A stretch of DNA of 64,000 bases from an uncultured Dokdonia sp. Lineage in GTDB: Bacteria; Bacteroidota; Bacteroidia; Flavobacteriales; Flavobacteriaceae. The stretch covers positions 786,194 through 850,193 of the forward strand of contig NZ_CANMDS010000001.1 in NCBI RefSeq assembly GCF_947496725.1, in the 5' to 3' direction. Shown piece by piece: positions 60,830 through 64,000 of the stretch. The position numbers and the translations under genes are program-made. Positions within the stretch are counted from its first letter, which is position 1, and each line of letters begins with the position of its first letter. The notes under the pieces are model-generated. The model did not search any database. It was given only the letters and a program-made list of their open reading frames with translations, and was not told the origin of the DNA.

Positions 60830-63800
60830 ATGTATCTTAATAATCACTCATACTACAGCTTGCGTTATGGCACTATCTCAGAGGTAGAGCTTATAGATCT
60901 TGCTGCAAAGCGAGGTTTAGCTTACTTTGCCCTCACAGATATTAATAACACCTCTGGGTGTCTAAGCTTTATAAAAAACGCACAAGAAAAAGGAATTAAA
61001 CCTATAGTGGGAGTAGATTTTAGAAATGGTAACCACCAGTGTTATATCACCCTAGCAAAAAACAATAATGGCTTTTTAGAAATTAACAACTTTCTATCTC
61101 ACCATCTTCATCACAAAACTAACTTTCCAGACCATAGTCCCACTTTTAAAGACGTGATCACTGTATATCCATTTGAAAATGTTCTAGAACTAGAAAAAAC
61201 AACTTTTAGTGATAATGAGTATATAGGTATTACCCACAAAAACCTTAACAAGCTTCGTTTCTCACCACTTAGCAAGCTTACCCATAAACTTGTAATGCTA
61301 CATACGGTAAGCTTTCGCCATAAGCGAGATTTTAACACACACAGATTACTACGTGCTATAGATAAGAATATGCTTTTGAGTATGCTGCCTAAAAAAGAGG
61401 AAGGGCATCCAGAGCATACGTTTATAGAAGCTAAAGATTTACGACTACAGTTCTCTCAATACCCTCACCTACTATCTAATGCAGAGCATATACTTAAAAG
61501 TTGCAGCATATATTTTAATTTTAAAAAAGGAAAACCCTCTCAAAATTTAATCACGCTTTTAGGTAGTGAAGAGAAAGATTATAACAAGCTTGTAGCGCTT
61601 TGTAAAAAAGGATTACCAGAGCGATATAACGATAATATTACATATGCAGTAAAACGGAGACTAGTAAAAGAACTTTCCCTTATAAGGCAGCAAAAGTATG
61701 TAGCCTTCTTTCTCATAAACTGGAAAATTATTGAGTATGCTCGCAGTAGGGACTACTTTTATGTAGGTCGAGGTAGTGGGGCAAATAGTATTGTGGCTTA
61801 CCTATTGCGCATCACAGATGTAGACCCCATTGAGCTAGATTTATATTTTGAGCGATTTATGAATCTCTATCGCGCCACACCACCAGATTTTGACATAGAC
61901 TTTTCTACCTGGGATCGTGAGGATGTGACGAGATATATTTTTGAAGAGTTTGGCTCAAAATCACAAGTAGCACTACTAGGCTCTTACGTTACCTTTAAGC
62001 ATAGTGGCGCTGTTAGAGAGCTGGGTAAAGTCTTTGGTCTGCCCAAATTTGAGATAGATAAATTAAGTAAAGGACTTTATAACAGTAGTCACCTAGACAA
62101 CATAAAAAAAACTATTATAAAGTACGCTCAAATACTGCACGGTAAACCTAATTACACAAGTATTCACGCAGCAGGAATTTTAATCTCACAGTATCCCACG
62201 CATTACTTCTCTGCAACAAACCTTCCTCCTAAAGGTTTTCCCACTGTACAATTTGATATGCACATTGCAGAAGATGTAGGCTTGTACAAATTTGATATTT
62301 TGGGTCAGCGCGGTCTCGGTAAAATAAAAGATGCCATAGCAATTATTAAGGATAACAATCCTGGAATCACCCTACCAGATATTCATAACGCTCGACAGTT
62401 CTTTACAGACCAAAAAATCAATCAAATGATTTCAAATGCAGACTGTATAGGCTGCTTTTATGTAGAGTCACCCGCAATGCGTATGCTACTACGTAAGCTC
62501 TCTGTAGATAATTACCTTACTCTCGTAGCAGCGAGTTCTATTATAAGACCCGGAGTGTCTAAGAGTGGTATGATGCGCGAGTACATCCTCCGCCATAAAG
62601 ATCCAGAACGCGCAAAGCAAAAAGGGCACCCCGTATTACTAGATATTATGCCAGACACCTATGGCGTGATGGTTTACCAAGAAGATGTAATAAAAGTTGC
62701 ACACCACTACGCAGGTTTAGATCTAGGAGAAGCAGATGTATTAAGAAGAGGTATGAGTGGTAAGTATAGATCTAGACAAGAATTTTTAATGGTAAAAGAA
62801 AAGTTTGAAGCAAATTGTCTTGCAAGAGGTGAAAAAATTGAAGTAATAAATGAAGTATGGCGACAGATTGAGAGTTTTGCTGGTTACGCTTTCGCGAAAG
62901 GGCACTCAGCCTCATACGCTGTCGAGTCATACCAGAGTTTATATCTCAAATGTTATTTCCCATTAGAGTATATGGTTGCAACAGTAAATAATGGAGGAGG
63001 CTTTTATAGAACTGAAACCTATTTGCAAGAAGCCAAAAAAAAGGGAGCTATAATCCACCCACCTTGTATAAACAAAAGTCAAATTAAAACAATTATAAAG
63101 GGTAATAATATCTATCTAGGCTTTCAGCACTTACAGAGCTTCGAAAAGAAAAATATCGTCGCCATCATAAACGAGAGAAATAATGGACTATTCTCATCGC
63201 TTCATAATTTTATAGACCGAGCACCTATGAGTTTAGAACAACTTGATCTGTTAATCAGGATTGAAGCATTTAGATCATTAAATATAAATCAACGACAATT
63301 ATTGTGGGAAGCCCACTATAAAAATAACTCCGCACCTAAGGTAAAGAATCAAAAAGAGCTATTTAAAGTATCTATTAACAGCTTTAAGCTACCAGAATTC
63401 TATATACCCAATTTCGAAAAAGCAATGGATCAATTAGAGATCCTAAGCTTTTCCTTGTATGATCCATTTATATTACTAAAAAAACCAACTACAAATACAC
63501 TCTTAGCTGCAGACTTAAAGCAATACATAAATAAAAGAATTGAAATTTTTGGCTATTTAGTAACCGCAAAAACTACAAGAACCACAAATGGAAAACATAT
63601 GTGTTTTGGCACTTTTTTAGATAGAAAAGGCAACTGGTTAGACACCGTACATTTCCCTCCTACACTAAAGAAGTATCCACTTGAAGGTAAAGGAGTCTAC
63701 AGATTAATTGGTAATGTGGTTGAAGAGTTTAACTTTTTAACCATAGAAGTACTTAAATCAGAACGTAAACATTATCGTTCAGACACAAAGACATCTGTAT

Positions 63801-63856
63801 TTTATAACCGTAAAGAAGGAATAGATAATAAGGCCGTTCCAACATTACTCAGATAA
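60830..63856 (+). CDS. dnaE: DnaE-type DNA polymerase III alpha (short, error-prone class)
   Basis: 1008 residues, shorter than replicative DnaE (about 1150 or more). The N-terminal PHP domain begins MYLNNHSYYSLRYG, so the HxH metal site of active PHP domains (HLHxH) is mostly lost. The polymerase core has FYVGRGSGANSIVAYLL, PPDFDIDFSTWDREDV (catalytic Asp) and GYAFAKGHSASYAVESYQS. An OB-like domain (IEIFGYLVTAKTTRTTNGK) is near residue 905. It resembles the DnaE2/ImuC class that extends mismatched ends with a Y-family partner. A palindrome variant lies in the AFAKGHS motif. Confidence 0.88.
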   Translation: MYLNNHSYYSLRYGTISEVELIDLAAKRGLAYFALTDINNTSGCLSFIKNAQEKGIKPIVGVDFRNGNHQCYITLAKNNNGFLEINNFLSHHLHHKTNFPDHSPTFKDVITVYPFENVLELEKTTFSDNEYIGITHKNLNKLRFSPLSKLTHKLVMLHTVSFRHKRDFNTHRLLRAIDKNMLLSMLPKKEEGHPEHTFIEAKDLRLQFSQYPHLLSNAEHILKSCSIYFNFKKGKPSQNLITLLGSEEKDYNKLVALCKKGLPERYNDNITYAVKRRLVKELSLIRQQKYVAFFLINWKIIEYARSRDYFYVGRGSGANSIVAYLLRITDVDPIELDLYFERFMNLYRATPPDFDIDFSTWDREDVTRYIFEEFGSKSQVALLGSYVTFKHSGAVRELGKVFGLPKFEIDKLSKGLYNSSHLDNIKKTIIKYAQILHGKPNYTSIHAAGILISQYPTHYFSATNLPPKGFPTVQFDMHIAEDVGLYKFDILGQRGLGKIKDAIAIIKDNNPGITLPDIHNARQFFTDQKINQMISNADCIGCFYVESPAMRMLLRKLSVDNYLTLVAASSIIRPGVSKSGMMREYILRHKDPERAKQKGHPVLLDIMPDTYGVMVYQEDVIKVAHHYAGLDLGEADVLRRGMSGKYRSRQEFLMVKEKFEANCLARGEKIEVINEVWRQIESFAGYAFAKGHSASYAVESYQSLYLKCYFPLEYMVATVNNGGGFYRTETYLQEAKKKGAIIHPPCINKSQIKTIIKGNNIYLGFQHLQSFEKKNIVAIINERNNGLFSSLHNFIDRAPMSLEQLDLLIRIEAFRSLNINQRQLLWEAHYKNNSAPKVKNQKELFKVSINSFKLPEFYIPNFEKAMDQLEILSFSLYDPFILLKKPTTNTLLAADLKQYINKRIEIFGYLVTAKTTRTTNGKHMCFGTFLDRKGNWLDTVHFPPTLKKYPLEGKGVYRLIGNVVEEFNFLTIEVLKSERKHYRSDTKTSVFYNRKEGIDNKAVPTLLR
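62888..62901. repeat. GCTTTCGCGAAAGC palindrome, variant copy 21 (inside dnaE)
   Basis: GCTTTCGCGAAAGG, one change at the last base, read as AFAKG in the conserved polymerase motif AFAKGHS. Confidence 0.7.
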
Positions 63857-63942
63857 TAGACAATTATAGCTTAACTATAGTGTAATTCTAGATAATACTT
63901 ATCTATATATTGGCGTAACTTCCTTGACTTTCTTGTATAAAA

Positions 63943-63973
63943 AAAGCTCCAACACATTTCTGTATTGGAGCTT
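63943..63973 (-). terminator. Intrinsic terminator of the rRNA operon
   Basis: AAGCTCCAA / TTGGAGCTT stem with a 13-base loop and a T-run on the minus strand, 5 bases past the 5S rRNA 3' end. The rest of 63857-63942 is AT-rich and shows nothing I can name. Confidence 0.88.
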
Positions 63974-63978
63974 AAAAA

Positions 63979-64000
63979 GGCGGCGACCTACTCTCCCACG
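63979..64000 (-). rRNA. rrf: 5S ribosomal RNA, 3' end only
   Basis: Read leftward, CGTGGGAGAGTAGGTCGCC is the conserved 3' end of 5S rRNA. Only about 22 bases are in the window; the rest of the rRNA operon continues past the right edge. The dinB-dnaE pair thus converges on the end of an rRNA operon. Confidence 0.93.

Overview
The window is chromosomal DNA from a member of the Bacteroidota, almost certainly a marine flavobacterium (Flavobacteriaceae). The support is a complete gldK-gldL-gldM-gldN type IX secretion/gliding operon, an exosortase F pair, promoters of the Bacteroidota type (TTG, about 19-22 bases, TAnnTTTG), few Shine-Dalgarno sequences, and a ribosomal protein L21 with the long C-terminal extension seen in this group. 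A genus such as Dokdonia is a guess from recalled protein similarity only.

Layout. 1-5.4 kb: start of a TatD-type hydrolase (left edge), a retropepsin-like protease, a GH3 protein, a zincin, an exported protein, a lipoprotein and rplU-rpmA. 5.5-11 kb: lipoprotein, DUF4199-like membrane protein, two SpoU/TrmH methyltransferases flanking era, a small conserved protein, a YgjV-like protein, rimK, initiator tRNA and a 59-residue CPXCG protein. 11-17.5 kb: a four-gene RND efflux operon with an uncharacterised membrane protein as extra member. 17.7-21.2 kb: ABC-F ATPase, DUF983 protein, FAD oxidoreductase. 21.3-29.7 kb: gldKLMN, a degenerate arginase-fold protein and topA. 29.9-38.9 kb: membrane protein, LpxR-like protein, then a rightward run miaB, sigma-54 activator, lptE, TPR-like gene, secG, groES, an S23-type four-helix-bundle gene, groL. 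39-45 kb: a leftward copper/heavy-metal cluster (two HMA proteins, His- and Met-rich envelope proteins, DUF3347). 45-48 kb: xrtF pair, GAF protein, MacB-type permease. 48-55.2 kb: purH, then the elongasome set mreB-mreC-mreD-mrdA-rodA. 55.3-64 kb: small lipoprotein, EamA transporter, M16 peptidase, a dinB-dnaE translesion pair, and the 3' end of a 5S rRNA gene on the minus strand.

The most striking feature is not a gene. A 14-base palindrome, GCTTTCGCGAAAGC, usually inside a 16-22 base palindrome, occurs 17 times exactly and 4 more times with one change. Of the 13 intergenic copies, 12 lie 0-24 bases after a stop codon. The 8 copies inside genes are read as AFAKA/AFAKG or RFRES, and several of them form signal-peptide ends. 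I know of no assigned function for it. A second unexplained structure is the S23-type gene between groES and groL, which is flanked on both sides by arrays of GC dinucleotides at exactly 7-base spacing that form an inverted repeat. I see no IS element, prophage, CRISPR array or integron.
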